NCBI RefSeq assembly: GCF_018449695.1
Contig: NZ_JAAVUY010000023.1
Coordinates: 1-64,000 of the forward strand
DNA from: Bradyrhizobium sp. dw_411
Lineage (GTDB): Bacteria > Pseudomonadota > Alphaproteobacteria > Rhizobiales > Xanthobacteraceae
DNA length: 64,000 bases
Reading direction: 5' to 3'
Position 1 is the stretch's first letter. Each line of letters opens with the position of its first letter. Shown here piece after piece: positions 8,985-17,738 of the stretch. The notes below the pieces were generated by a model. The model saw only the letters and a program-made list of their open reading frames with translations, made no database searches and was not told the DNA's origin. A program made the translations under genes and the position numbers.

Positions 8985-9739
8985 CGCACAATGGAAAATA
9001 TGCGATTCCAGCGCACCGCGGTGGGCCAGCGCCAGAACATCCAGGCGTGTTCGCCCTCGGCAATCGAGAAGAAAATCATCTGGGCCCGGCCAACCAGATT
9101 CTCGAACGGCACATAGCCCACCGCCGACAGCACCCGGCTATCGGTCGAATTGTCGCGGTTGTCGCCCATCATGAAGAAATTGCCCGGCGGCACGGTGTAG
9201 ACGATGGTGTTGTCGTAGAAACCGTTGTCGACGCAATCCAGCGACTCGTAGGTGACGCCGTTCGGCAAGGTCTCCTTCCAGCGCTTCACCCGGGCGGTGG
9301 CGTCGGACCCGCAGGGGTCTTCGCCGATGAAATCGCTCAGGCGCTCGCGGACCACCGGCTTCTCGTTGATGTAGAGCAGCCCTTCCTTCATCTGAATGCG
9401 GTCGCCCGGCAGCCCGATCACGCGCTTGATGTAGTCGGTTGAATCATCCTTCGGCAGACGGAACACGACGACATCGCCGCGCTGCGGCTCGGAACCCAAG
9501 ATGCGGCCCGAAAACAGCGGCGGTGACATCGGCAGCGAATAGTGGCTGTAGCCGTAGGAATATTTCGAGACGAACAGATAGTCGCCGACCAGCAGCGTCG
9601 CCTTCATCGATCCCGAGGGGATGTTGAAGGGCTGGAACAGGAAAGTGCGGATCACCAGAGCGATCAACAGCGCATGGATGACGACGCGGACGGTTTCACC
9701 CAAGCCGCTTTCTGATTTTGTGCCGGATGTAACGCTCAT
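8981..9739 (-). CDS. lepB: Signal peptidase I
   Basis: This 252-residue inner-membrane protease removes Sec and Tat signal peptides. One N-terminal transmembrane helix (VVIHALLIALVIRTFLF) is followed by the catalytic serine in FNIPSGSMKATLLVGDYLFV and the general-base lysine in STDYIKRVIGLPGDRI; box E is MGDNRDNSTDSR. Length and motif order are standard for the family. It overlaps rnc by 4 nt and lies about 280 nt downstream of acpS, so lepB could have its own promoter in that gap. Confidence 0.96.
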   Translation of the reverse strand: MSVTSGTKSESGLGETVRVVIHALLIALVIRTFLFQPFNIPSGSMKATLLVGDYLFVSKYSYGYSHYSLPMSPPLFSGRILGSEPQRGDVVVFRLPKDDSTDYIKRVIGLPGDRIQMKEGLLYINEKPVVRERLSDFIGEDPCGSDATARVKRWKETLPNGVTYESLDCVDNGFYDNTIVYTVPPGNFFMMGDNRDNSTDSRVLSAVGYVPFENLVGRAQMIFFSIAEGEHAWMFWRWPTAVRWNRIFSIVR

Positions 9740-10019
9740 CGTTTTCCTAACTTCCCCGTCGCGTTTCCCGCGCGGTGGCAGAGCACTTTCCTCACGCGAG
9801 CAGCGACTGGCTTTCGCGTCAAGAAAATGGTCCTGATTCTGATATTGAGAGCAAATTCCGGCGCAGACCCGAATTTACTCCGTTTTGGTGTTACCTGCGG
9901 CGTTTTAGACGGTTGTTCGCGACCGCGCAATCAACGGCCGCATCAAAACTTGCTAATCACCTGACAAGTCTATGATTTTTAGTTTTGCCGGACGCCGGAA
10001 CAGGTGAGTCCCCGCCCGC

Positions 10020-10439
10020 TCAGGGTTTGCCGGTTTGAACGGCCGAAATTATGACAAAGGCCTGCGCCAGCGGCCAGTCGTCGGTGATGCTCAGATCAAT
10101 CCGCGCCTCGTGTCCCGCCGGCGTCATTTCCTGCAGCCGGGCCAGCGCCCCGCCGGTCAATTGCATGGTCGGCCGCCCGCCCGGCAGGTTGACCACCCCC
10201 ATGTCCCGCCACCAGACGCCGCGCCGGATGCCGGTGCCGAGCGCCTTGGAACAGGCTTCCTTGGCGGCAAATCGCTTGGCATAGGTCGCCACCACCATTT
10301 TCTCGCTTTTGGCGCGGCGTTCCGCCTTGGCCCGCTCGGCATCGGTGAAAATGCGGTCGAGAAACCGCTCGCCGTGGCGCTCCATGACTTTGCCGACGCG
10401 GCGGATGTCGATCAGATCAGAGCCGATGCCGAGGATCAT
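10020..10439 (-). CDS. acpS: Holo-[acyl-carrier-protein] synthase
   Basis: This 139-residue phosphopantetheinyl transferase moves 4'-phosphopantetheine from coenzyme A to apo-ACP for fatty acid synthesis. It has the N-terminal GIGSDLIDIRRV with the Mg-binding aspartate and the second signature FAAKEACSKALGTG with the acidic partner residue. The start codon overlaps the pdxJ stop by 4 nt, which indicates translational coupling. It is a typical AcpS by length and motif spacing. Confidence 0.95.
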   Translation of the reverse strand: MILGIGSDLIDIRRVGKVMERHGERFLDRIFTDAERAKAERRAKSEKMVVATYAKRFAAKEACSKALGTGIRRGVWWRDMGVVNLPGGRPTMQLTGGALARLQEMTPAGHEARIDLSITDDWPLAQAFVIISAVQTGKP

Positions 10440-11200
10440 GTTGCGCTCGCAAGCTTCTGGCGTCCGCGATCCATCGCGGCGCGCATGGTGCGAACCGTCT
10501 CGCCGAGGCCGACGAACAGTGCTTCTCCCATCATGTAGTAGCCGATATTGAGCTCCATGATCTCAGGCAATGACGCGATCTTCTCGGCAGTCGCGTAATC
10601 CAGACCATGGCCGGCATGGACTTCGAGCCCGGCCGAGCGCGCCAGCGCCGCGCCCGCGACAATGCGCTGCCACTCGGAGTCCGCTTTCTTCGTGTGGCCA
10701 TCGACCACGGCATCGCACCAGGCGCCGGTGTGAATTTCAATGACCGGCGCGCGCAGCCTGGCGGCCATTTCGATCTGGGCGGGATCGGCGGCGATAAACA
10801 GCGACACACGTATCCCGGCATCGTTCAGGCGGGCGATAAAAGGCGCCAGGGCATTGTGCAGCCCAACCACATCGAGACCGCCCTCGGTCGTGAGTTCTTC
10901 CCGGCGCTCGGGCACCAGGCACACCGCATGCGGTTTGGTCGCCAGCGATATCCTGAGCATGTCCGGCGTCGCCGCCATCTCGAAATTGAGCGGCTTTGAG
11001 ATTTCTGCCTTCAGCCGCGCCATGTCCTCATCGCGGATGTGGCGGCGGTCCTCGCGCAGATGCGCGGTAATGCCGTCGGCGCCCGCCTCGATCGCGACCA
11101 GCGCGGCGCGCACGGGATCGGGATTACGCCCCGCCCGCGCGTTGCGCAGCGTGGCGATGTGATCGACATTGACTCCGAGACGCAGCGGAGGAAGGGCCAT
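10436..11200 (-). CDS. pdxJ: Pyridoxine 5'-phosphate synthase
   Basis: This 254-residue TIM-barrel enzyme condenses 1-deoxyxylulose 5-phosphate with 3-amino-2-oxopropyl phosphate to form pyridoxine 5'-phosphate in the DXP-dependent vitamin B6 pathway. The N-terminal LRLGVNVDHIATLRNARAG, the segment GADGITAHLREDRRHI and the phosphate-binding C-terminal VHAGHGLDYATA are characteristic. It is coupled to acpS by a 4-nt overlap. A dispersed repeat lies between it and rsh upstream, so it may start a new transcript. Confidence 0.96.
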   Translation of the reverse strand: MALPPLRLGVNVDHIATLRNARAGRNPDPVRAALVAIEAGADGITAHLREDRRHIRDEDMARLKAEISKPLNFEMAATPDMLRISLATKPHAVCLVPERREELTTEGGLDVVGLHNALAPFIARLNDAGIRVSLFIAADPAQIEMAARLRAPVIEIHTGAWCDAVVDGHTKKADSEWQRIVAGAALARSAGLEVHAGHGLDYATAEKIASLPEIMELNIGYYMMGEALFVGLGETVRTMRAAMDRGRQKLASAT

Positions 11201-11245
11201 GCAGGACTCGCGGACGAATTAGAAAGCGACTGGAATACTCCGAAT

Positions 11246-11357
11246 GTCATGCGCGGGCTTGACCCGCGCATCCATCCTCTTCGTAAAGATGGATTGCCGG
11301 GAGCGCAGACAAGTGTACGCAGTCTGCGTAACGCAGACTACTACGCCCGGCAATGAC
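11246..11357. repeat. Dispersed intergenic inverted repeat (GTCATGCCCGG family)
   Basis: The ends GTCATGCGCGGGCTTG and CGGCAATGAC are imperfect inverted copies, with ATCCATC / GATGGAT as an inner pair. An extra insert with AGTCTGCG / CGCAGACT forms its own hairpin. A shorter copy of the same family lies at 35215-35304. It is non-coding and lies between rsh and pdxJ. Confidence 0.7.
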
Positions 11358-11365
11358 GAACTGTT

Positions 11366-13666
11366 TTACCCATTGACGCGCTCGACCCGTGCGACCACGG
11401 CCTTGGCGCGCAACTGGTTGATGATAGCGCTGAGATGCTTCAGGTCATAGACCTCAAGATCGATGGTGAGCTCGGTAAAGTCGGGCGAGCGCCGGTGCAT
11501 GCTGATATTGTCGATATTGCCGTCATGCTCGGCGATCACGGTGGCGACCTGGGCCAGGCTGCCGGGCTCGTTGACGTTGTCGACACGAATTCGCGCCGGA
11601 AAGCGCTGCGGCGTCGATTCGTCGACATCCCAGCGCACGTCGAGCCAGCGCTCGGGTTCTTCCTCGAAATCCTTCAGCGCCGGCGACTGGATCGGATAGA
11701 TCGTGATGCCTTCGCCCGGCGAAACGATGCCGACGATACGATCGCCCGGCACCGCGCCGCCGTTCGGGGCGAATTTGACCGGCAAATCCGAATTGATGCC
11801 GCGGATCGGGATCGCCGAAGGACTGCGCGCCGGGTCCGGCGGCGATTTCTGCTTCAGCTTGTCCGCAAGGCTCTTCTTGGCGCCAAACCGCGCGACCCGC
11901 TCTTCCTTGTAGTCCGGGTACATCGCGCGCGCGACGTCGGAGGCCTTCATCTCGCCGCGGCCCACCGCCGCCATGACATCGTCGATCGAGGCGCGCGCCA
12001 GCCGGGGCAACGCGCCCTTGAGCTTGTCGTCGCCATATTCGATCTTTGCGCGCACGAACAGCCGTTCCACGATGCGGCGGCCGAGGCCGGCATATTGATC
12101 GCGCACCGCGGTGCGCGTGGCGCGCCGGATCGCCGCCCTCGCCTTGCCGGTAACCGCGAGCGATTCCCAGGCCGATGGCGGCGCCGACTGGGCCTCCGAG
12201 GTCAAGACCTCCACTTCGTCACCGTTCTGCAGTTCGGACGACAGCGGCGCGAACTTGCCGTTGATCTTGCTCCCGACCGCGCTGTTGCCGACATCGGTAT
12301 GTACGGCATAGGCGAAGTCGATCACATTGGCCTGGCGCGGCAGCGCGATCAGTTTTCCCTTCGGGGTAAAACAGAACACCTGGTCGTGGAACAGCTCGAG
12401 CTTGGTATGCTCGAGAAATTCTTCCGGGTTGGCGCTTTCCGACAGCACCGCGATGGTGTGGCGCAGCCACGCAAAGGCGTTGGATTCGCGTTTCAGGAGT
12501 TCGGTCGGCGATCCCACCCCGTCCTTGTAAAAGGCGTGCGCGGCGATGCCGAATTCCGCGATCCGGTCCATATCTTCCGTGCGGATCTGTAGTTCGACGC
12601 GCTGCTTGCCGGGGCCGATCACCGTGGTGTGGATCGAGCGATAATCGTTCTGCTTCGGCGTCGAGATGTAGTCCTTGAACCGGCCGGGCACGACCGGCCA
12701 GGTCGTGTGCACGACGCCGAGCGCGTGGTAACAGGCCTCGACGTCCTTCATCACGACGCGAAACCCGAAAATATCCGACAATTGTTCGAAGCCGACCGAT
12801 TTACGCTCCATCTTGGTCCAGATCGAAAACGGCTGCTTGCGCCGGCCATAGACATGCGCCGTCAGGCCGTTCTTCTGCAGGTTCTTGGAGAGCTGGGTTT
12901 CGATTTCGCCGATCAAATTGCGGTTGCGGTCGGCCAGCGCATCCAGCCGCTGCATCACCACTGAATAGGCTTCCGGATCAAGCGAGCGGAACGACAGGTC
13001 TTCGAGCTCTTCCCGCATTTCCTGCATGCCCATGCGGCCGGCCAGCGGCGCATAGATATCGAGCGTCTCCTCCGCGATCCGGTGCCGCGAGGCGGGCGGC
13101 ACGAACTCCAGCGTGCGCATATTGTGCAAACGGTCGGCGAGCTTGATCAGCAGAACGCGGACGTCGTCGGCGATCGCCAGCAGCAGCTTGCGCAGGTTCT
13201 CGGCCTGCTTGGCCTCGCGTGAAACCAGCTCCAGCCGCTTCAGCTTGGTGAGACCTTCCACCAGCGCGCCGATTTCCGGACCGAACACCTGATCGATTTC
13301 GGCGCGGGTCGCCTCGGTATCCTCGATGGTGTCGTGCAGCAGCGCCGCGACGATGGTGGCGTCATCGAGCTTGAGGCCGGTCAGGATCGCCGCGACTTCG
13401 AGTGGATGCGAAAAATAGGGATCGCCGGAGGCGCGGGTCTGCGAGCCATGCGCCTTCATGGCGTAGACATAGGCGCGGTTCAGCAGGTCTTCGTTGGTAT
13501 CGGGATTGTAGGAGCGGACGCGTTCGACCAGATCGTATTGCCGCATCATGCGCGTGCGCGGCGTTTTGGCCGGCTTGGCCGCCGGCGCCGGTACGGGCGA
13601 CGCAGGCACCACAGCGACCGAATCGGTCGCAGCCTGCATTTGCCCTGGGCGGCGCCAATACGCCAT
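11366..13666 (-). CDS. rsh: Bifunctional (p)ppGpp synthetase/hydrolase Rsh
   Basis: This 766-residue protein is the single RelA/SpoT homologue expected in an alphaproteobacterium and controls the stringent response. The N-terminal HD hydrolase domain is intact (YFSHPLEVAAIL, then LLHDTIEDTEATR), so ppGpp breakdown is predicted. The synthetase domain follows (GRRKQPFSIWTKM, FGFRVV), then a TGS domain (FTPKGKLIALPRQANVIDFAYAVH in part) and a C-terminal ACT domain ending in VARVERVNG. Before the HD domain there is an Ala/Pro-rich N-terminal extension of about 35 residues. It lies downstream of rpoZ, the usual order, with a terminator between them. Confidence 0.96.
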   Translation of the reverse strand: MAYWRRPGQMQAATDSVAVVPASPVPAPAAKPAKTPRTRMMRQYDLVERVRSYNPDTNEDLLNRAYVYAMKAHGSQTRASGDPYFSHPLEVAAILTGLKLDDATIVAALLHDTIEDTEATRAEIDQVFGPEIGALVEGLTKLKRLELVSREAKQAENLRKLLLAIADDVRVLLIKLADRLHNMRTLEFVPPASRHRIAEETLDIYAPLAGRMGMQEMREELEDLSFRSLDPEAYSVVMQRLDALADRNRNLIGEIETQLSKNLQKNGLTAHVYGRRKQPFSIWTKMERKSVGFEQLSDIFGFRVVMKDVEACYHALGVVHTTWPVVPGRFKDYISTPKQNDYRSIHTTVIGPGKQRVELQIRTEDMDRIAEFGIAAHAFYKDGVGSPTELLKRESNAFAWLRHTIAVLSESANPEEFLEHTKLELFHDQVFCFTPKGKLIALPRQANVIDFAYAVHTDVGNSAVGSKINGKFAPLSSELQNGDEVEVLTSEAQSAPPSAWESLAVTGKARAAIRRATRTAVRDQYAGLGRRIVERLFVRAKIEYGDDKLKGALPRLARASIDDVMAAVGRGEMKASDVARAMYPDYKEERVARFGAKKSLADKLKQKSPPDPARSPSAIPIRGINSDLPVKFAPNGGAVPGDRIVGIVSPGEGITIYPIQSPALKDFEEEPERWLDVRWDVDESTPQRFPARIRVDNVNEPGSLAQVATVIAEHDGNIDNISMHRRSPDFTELTIDLEVYDLKHLSAIINQLRAKAVVARVERVNG

Positions 13667-13844
13667 TGATCATTACCTCATACAGACCCGGGATCGGGTC
13701 CGTGGAACCGCTCGATTTCAGACATCCGGGTGCAGTCTAGCGCTAAACCGCCAATCTCCCGATCACATGAGAGACAGCCGTCGCAGAATCCATCTACGCC
13801 CAAGACCAAACCCAGGAGCGCATGGTAACCATGAAAATACCAAT

Positions 13845-13880
13845 AAAAGCAAAGGCCCGAACAAAATGTCCGGGCCTTCG
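13845..13880 (-). terminator. Intrinsic terminator after rpoZ
   Basis: An 8-bp perfect stem (AAGGCCCG / CGGGCCTT) with an 11-nt loop is followed on the minus strand by the T-rich run TTTGCTTTTATT. It lies about 50 nt downstream of the rpoZ stop and would separate rpoZ from rsh transcription. Confidence 0.75.
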
Positions 13881-13928
13881 GTAAATCGGTGGGCGGAGCG
13901 CTAAACCCCAAGCTGTAATAGGTGAGAT

Positions 13929-14321
13929 TTACTCGTCCTCTTCGGGCTGCTCTTCCGGAGGCGCCAGACCTTCGAGGCCCTTCAGAAGTTCCTCTTCCGT
14001 CATGCGCTCGACGGCGACTTCGGTATCGTCGGCATCGACGCTGGCGCCGGCCGATCCGATCAAGGGCACCGTATCGGGTTCCGGCTCGTCCACTTCGACG
14101 AATTTCTGCAGGGAATGAACCAGTTCTTCCCGCAAATCTTCCGGAGAAATGGTCGAGTCGGCGATTTCACGTAATGAAACCACCGGGTTTTTGTCGTTGT
14201 CGCGGTCGACCGTCAGCTGCGAACCGGACGAAATCATGCGGGCGCGATGCGCCGCCAGCAGGACCAGGTCGAACCGGTTATCAACCTTATCAATGCAATC
14301 TTCTACGGTGACGCGCGCCAT
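13929..14321 (-). CDS. rpoZ: RNA polymerase omega subunit
   Basis: This 130-residue subunit supports RNA polymerase assembly and forms part of a ppGpp-binding site in proteobacteria. The conserved core MARVTVEDCIDKVDNRFDLV begins at the chosen ATG, followed by NPVVSLREIA. The C-terminal half is a long acidic tail (ending PPEEQPEEDE), as in other rhizobial omega proteins. In-frame codons upstream continue open but show no similarity. The neighbouring rsh, which makes ppGpp, is a functionally sensible partner. Confidence 0.95.
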   Translation of the reverse strand: MARVTVEDCIDKVDNRFDLVLLAAHRARMISSGSQLTVDRDNDKNPVVSLREIADSTISPEDLREELVHSLQKFVEVDEPEPDTVPLIGSAGASVDADDTEVAVERMTEEELLKGLEGLAPPEEQPEEDE

Positions 14322-14676
14322 CGACTGTCGCTCCGTTAAATGGGACCGAATATGCTGGTTATGCGGGCTAGTTATAGGTGCAGAGGGCGTTTCGCAAGAC
14401 AAAATTGTGATTTGGCGTCGGTAATCTGGTCTGCTAACCAATCCGTGGGGGCATAGCAGTGGAGCGTTCGAAGCCGACACAAATCGGCCGGGCGGACAAG
14501 AAAACGCTTCATTGCGTCGTAAAAGTCTCATCTATTGCGCTGACTCTCCTAACGCGCGGCGACACCTGTTCAAACAGGCGCCGCCGGTCTTCGGCGGTTC
14601 TTTTGAAATGCGTGGTCTACTGCCGCCGCGCCAAAAAAAAGTTTATGGATAACAACAACCACGCGAGAACAACTGA
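14322..14676. other. Intergenic region between rpoZ and the NYN gene
   Basis: This 355-bp divergent gap must hold promoters for rpoZ on one side and the NYN-domain gene on the other. An A-rich stretch (CGCCAAAAAAAAGTTTATGG) lies just before the NYN gene. No gene, clear hairpin or family repeat was recognised. Confidence 0.4.
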
Positions 14677-15306
14677 ATGTCCCCTGCTTCCAACAAGATC
14701 GCACTCTTTATTGATGGCGCAAACCTTTATGCAACCGCCAAGACGCTCGGTTTCGATATCGACTACAAGCGTCTACTCAAGGAATTCCAGAGTCGTGGAA
14801 CCTTGCTGCGCGCCTTCTATTACACCGCGATCATTGAAGATCAGGAATATTCGTCGATACGCCCGTTGATCGACTGGCTCGACTACAACGGCTACACCGT
14901 CGTCACCAAGGCGACCAAGGAATTCATCGACGCCAGCGGTCGCCGCAAGGTGAAGGGCAACATGGACATCGAACTCGCGGTCGATGCTATGGAACTCGCC
15001 GAGCATGTCGACCAGATCGTGCTGTTCTCCGGCGACGGCGATTTCCGCTCGCTGGTCGAGGCGGTGCAGCGTCGCGGCGTGCGGGTAACCGTGGTTTCGA
15101 CGATTTCGAGCCAGCCGCCGATGATCGCCGATGAATTGCGACGCCAGGCCGACGTCTTTACCGATCTGGTCGAGTTGCAATCCAAGCTCGGCCGCGACCC
15201 CTCCGAGCGTCCGGCTCCGCGCGAGCCGCGCCATCACGCGCCGCAATTCCTGCAGCGCGCGACGACTATGGCGCCGAGGGGCGATGACGACGATTTCGAG
15301 GACTAA
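14677..15306 (+). CDS. NYN domain protein (LabA/DUF88 family)
   Basis: This 209-residue protein has a PIN-like NYN nuclease domain over about residues 5-165. The acidic cluster starts at IALFIDGANLYATAKTLGFD, continues at KGNMDIELAVDAMELA and ends at VLFSGDGDFRSLVEAVQRRG, giving the aspartates expected to bind metal. Members are thought to act on RNA, but the target is unknown. The C-terminal 40 residues are Arg/Pro-rich and disordered. The 3' end overlaps the uracil-DNA glycosylase gene by 23 nt, suggesting joint expression. Confidence 0.88.
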   Translation: MSPASNKIALFIDGANLYATAKTLGFDIDYKRLLKEFQSRGTLLRAFYYTAIIEDQEYSSIRPLIDWLDYNGYTVVTKATKEFIDASGRRKVKGNMDIELAVDAMELAEHVDQIVLFSGDGDFRSLVEAVQRRGVRVTVVSTISSQPPMIADELRRQADVFTDLVELQSKLGRDPSERPAPREPRHHAPQFLQRATTMAPRGDDDDFED

Positions 15307-15982
15307 GACCAAACCGGCCCAAAACCCGCCCGCCGGCGCCCTCCTCCGCACCGAACCCGACCGTAACTGTCCGCTCTGTCCCCGGCTCGTCGCGTTTCGC
15401 GAGGACGCGCGCGCGCGCGAACCGGAGTGGTACAACGCACCGGTCAGGGCGTTCGGCGATCCCGACGGGCGGCTGTTGATCGTCGGTCTTGCGCCGGGAT
15501 TGCGGGGCGCCAATCGCACCGGCCGGCCCTTTACCGGCGATTACGCCGGCGATTTGCTCTACGCGACGCTGCTGGAATACGGCTTTGCCAAAGGCAAATA
15601 TGAAGCACGACCCGACGACGGGCTGAAACTGGTGGATTGCCGGATCGGCAATGCGGTGCATTGCGTGCCGCCGCAGAACAAACCGCTGCCGGTGGAAATC
15701 AATACCTGCCGGCCATTTCTGGTGTCGACCATCGAGGGCATGCCGAACCTGCGGGCGATCGTGGCGCTGGGCCGGATCGCACATGATTCGACGGTCAAGG
15801 CGCTGGGTATCCGCAGCGCCGCCGCGCCGTTTAAACACGGTGCGATCCATCCGGCGGGGACGCGGAAGCTCTACGACACCTATCATTGCTCGCGTTACAA
15901 CACGAATACGCGGGTGCTGACCCCGGAGATGTTTCGCAACGTGTTTGCAAAGGTAAGAGCGGATCTGGATCAGGCTCCGTAG
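15284..15982 (+). CDS. Family 5 uracil-DNA glycosylase (UdgB-like)
   Basis: This 232-residue enzyme removes uracil, and in this family often hypoxanthine, from DNA to start base excision repair. N-terminal cysteines C29 and C32 (NCPLCPRL), with later cysteines in NAVHCVPPQN and NTCRPF, fit the 4Fe-4S cluster of family 4/5 enzymes. The motif VGLAPGLRGANRTGRPFTGD, without the acidic catalytic residue of family 1, is diagnostic of family 5. The C-terminal motif holds AIHPAGTRK. The start has GAGGGG upstream and lies inside the 3' end of the NYN gene. An earlier in-frame start would add unsupported sequence. Confidence 0.88.
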   Translation: MTTISRTKTKPAQNPPAGALLRTEPDRNCPLCPRLVAFREDARAREPEWYNAPVRAFGDPDGRLLIVGLAPGLRGANRTGRPFTGDYAGDLLYATLLEYGFAKGKYEARPDDGLKLVDCRIGNAVHCVPPQNKPLPVEINTCRPFLVSTIEGMPNLRAIVALGRIAHDSTVKALGIRSAAAPFKHGAIHPAGTRKLYDTYHCSRYNTNTRVLTPEMFRNVFAKVRADLDQAP

Positions 15983-16009
15983 GGCCAATCGGACCTAACT
16001 TCGTGGCTT

Positions 16010-16098
16010 CGTAAGGTGGGCAAAGGCGCGCTTGCGCCGTGCCCACCGTCTATCCGCGAAACAAGATGGTGGGCACGCTGCGCTTTGCCCACCCTACG
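16010..16098. repeat. Dispersed intergenic inverted repeat
   Basis: Two nested GTGGGCA / TGCCCAC units lie between CGTAAGGTGGGC and GCCCACCCTACG. It is the same family as 6569-6670. It lies between the convergent glycosylase and peroxiredoxin genes and could serve as a bidirectional transcript end. Confidence 0.7.
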
Positions 16099-16100
16099 AT

Positions 16101-16679
16101 TCAAGCCACCGGATGTTTCTTCAGCCACGCCAGCACATCGCCGGCGTTCGAGTCCGGAGGAAACACCGGATAGAACACATGCGTGATGCGCGCATCGTCG
16201 ATGATCAGCGCCAGCCGCTTGATCAAGGTCAGTCCCGCCACTTCCATGGTCGGCAAATTCAGCGCGCGTGTCAGCGTCAGCTTTTCATCGGAAAGAACCG
16301 GAAACGGCAGATGCAGCCGGGAGGCCATTTCGGTCTGGTATTCGTTGCTTTGCGTCGACAGCCCGAACACATGGCTTGCCCCCGCCGACTTCAAGTCCGC
16401 AAACAGGTCGCGGAACGAGCAGGTCTGCGGCGTGCAGCCCCGCGCGCCCGGGATCATGTCCCAATCATCGACCAGGCCGATCTTGCCGGGCTCGCCGGTG
16501 CGCGGATAGGCGAACACCACGATGCGGCCCGGCAGCGCCGACAGCGTCACCGCATTGTCGTCAGTCGCGAGCAGGCTGAGCGGCGGAATCGTCATGCCCA
16601 CAAGATGCTTCGCGGCGCCGTCGTCGGTCGGTGCAGGTATTTTGCTCCAGTCGACTTCGAGCAGGTTTTTCTGGTTCAT
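16101..16679 (-). CDS. Peroxiredoxin (AhpC/TSA family, BCP/PrxQ-like)
   Basis: This 192-residue thiol peroxidase has a thioredoxin-fold core. The peroxidatic region reads IVVFAYPRTG and is followed by IPGARGCTPQTCSFRD, where the two cysteines are separated by four residues in the PrxQ arrangement. It is expected to reduce hydrogen peroxide and organic hydroperoxides with electrons from thioredoxin in the cytoplasm. It is flanked by dispersed repeats on both sides and appears to be a single-gene unit. Confidence 0.82.
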   Translation of the reverse strand: MNQKNLLEVDWSKIPAPTDDGAAKHLVGMTIPPLSLLATDDNAVTLSALPGRIVVFAYPRTGEPGKIGLVDDWDMIPGARGCTPQTCSFRDLFADLKSAGASHVFGLSTQSNEYQTEMASRLHLPFPVLSDEKLTLTRALNLPTMEVAGLTLIKRLALIIDDARITHVFYPVFPPDSNAGDVLAWLKKHPVA

Positions 16680-16695
16680 CGCACTCTCGTTCTTC

Positions 16696-16769
16696 GTAGG
16701 ATGGGTTGAGCGAAGCGATACCCATCAATATTCGTGGTGATGGGTTTCACTACGTTCAACCCATCCTAC
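16696..16769. repeat. Dispersed inverted repeat upstream of peroxiredoxin
   Basis: The arms GTAGGATGGGTTGA and TCAACCCATCCTAC are inverted copies, with an inner pair ACCCATCA / TGATGGGT. The element sits immediately upstream of the peroxiredoxin gene and downstream of smpB. Confidence 0.75.
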
Positions 16770-16781
16770 AAAATTCAAATC

Positions 16782-17255
16782 CTACCCCCGCGCGCGCAGC
16801 AGGCGGCCCTTCTCCCTGCCCCAATCGCGCTTTTTCTCGGTCTCGCGTTTGTCGTGCAGTTTCTTGCCCTTTGCGACGGCCAGCAACAGCTTGGCGCGGC
16901 CGCGCTCGTTGAAATAGAGCTTGAGCGGAATCAGCGTCATGCCGTCGCGATCGACCGCGCCCATCAACTTGTTGATCTGCTTTCGGTGCAACAGCAGTTT
17001 GCGCGGCCGCTTCGGCTCGTGATTGAAGCGGTTGGCCTGCAGATATTCGGGAATGTTGGCGTTGATCAGCCAGATCTCGCCGCCCTTGGTATCGGCATAG
17101 GATTCCGCGATCGTGGTCTTGCCGTTGCGGATCGACTTTACTTCGGTCCCGGTCAGCGCGATGCCCGCTTCGATCGTATCCTCGATGGCATAGTTGAAGC
17201 GGGCCTTGCGGTTTTCGGCGACGATCTTGATCGGGCGTTCGTTCTTCTCGGCCAC
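16782..17255 (-). CDS. smpB: SsrA-binding protein SmpB
   Basis: This 157-residue OB-fold protein binds tmRNA and delivers it to stalled ribosomes for trans-translation. Typical segments are NRKARFNYAIEDTIEAGIAL, TGTEVKSIRNGK, and the C-terminal basic tail KRDWGREKGRLLRARG that enters the mRNA channel. It sits one nucleotide from the mscL stop region, on the same strand. No tmRNA gene was recognised nearby, as expected because alphaproteobacterial tmRNA is usually encoded elsewhere in two pieces. Confidence 0.95.
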   Translation of the reverse strand: MAEKNERPIKIVAENRKARFNYAIEDTIEAGIALTGTEVKSIRNGKTTIAESYADTKGGEIWLINANIPEYLQANRFNHEPKRPRKLLLHRKQINKLMGAVDRDGMTLIPLKLYFNERGRAKLLLAVAKGKKLHDKRETEKKRDWGREKGRLLRARG

Positions 17256-17256
17256 G

Positions 17257-17673
17257 TCATGCCTTCTTCAGGAGATCGCGGATCTCGGTAAGCAGTTCTT
17301 CCTCGCGGGTCGGCTTCGGCGGCGCGGCCGGAGCGGCGGCATCCTTGCGCTTTAGCGTATTCATCGCGCGGATGACCAGGAACAGTACAAAGGCAACGAT
17401 CAGGAAGTTAATTGTCAGGGTCAGGAAGCTGCCCCAGGCCAGTACAGCGCCCTGCTTCTTGGCATCGGCCAGATTGGTCGCAGTAACGGCTTTCGACAGG
17501 CCCGTGAAATAATTGGAGAAGTCGAGACCGCCCGTGATCGATCCGATGATCGGCATGATGATATCGCCGACCAGCGAGGTCACGATAGCCCCGAACGCCG
17601 CGCCGATGATGACGCCGACCGCGAGATCGACGACATTGCCCTTCATGGCAAATTCGCGAAATTCCTTGAGCAT
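17257..17673 (-). CDS. mscL: Large-conductance mechanosensitive channel
   Basis: This 138-residue channel releases solutes on hypo-osmotic shock and works as a homopentamer in the inner membrane. The N-terminal MLKEFREFAMKGNVVDLAVG leads into TM1 (VGVIIGAAFGAIVTSLVGDI), and TM2 lies near FLIVAFVLFLVIRAMN. The C-terminal helix (EELLTEIRDLLKK) is conserved. I chose the ATG at 17673 because GGAGGG lies 7 nt upstream and it matches the family start. It is followed by smpB. Confidence 0.95.
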   Translation of the reverse strand: MLKEFREFAMKGNVVDLAVGVIIGAAFGAIVTSLVGDIIMPIIGSITGGLDFSNYFTGLSKAVTATNLADAKKQGAVLAWGSFLTLTINFLIVAFVLFLVIRAMNTLKRKDAAAPAAPPKPTREEELLTEIRDLLKKA

Positions 17674-17738
17674 ATGCAAACCCTCCCCATCCAGAATATT
17701 GGTCGTCAATAATTCGAGGACTTAGTTGATCAGAGCCT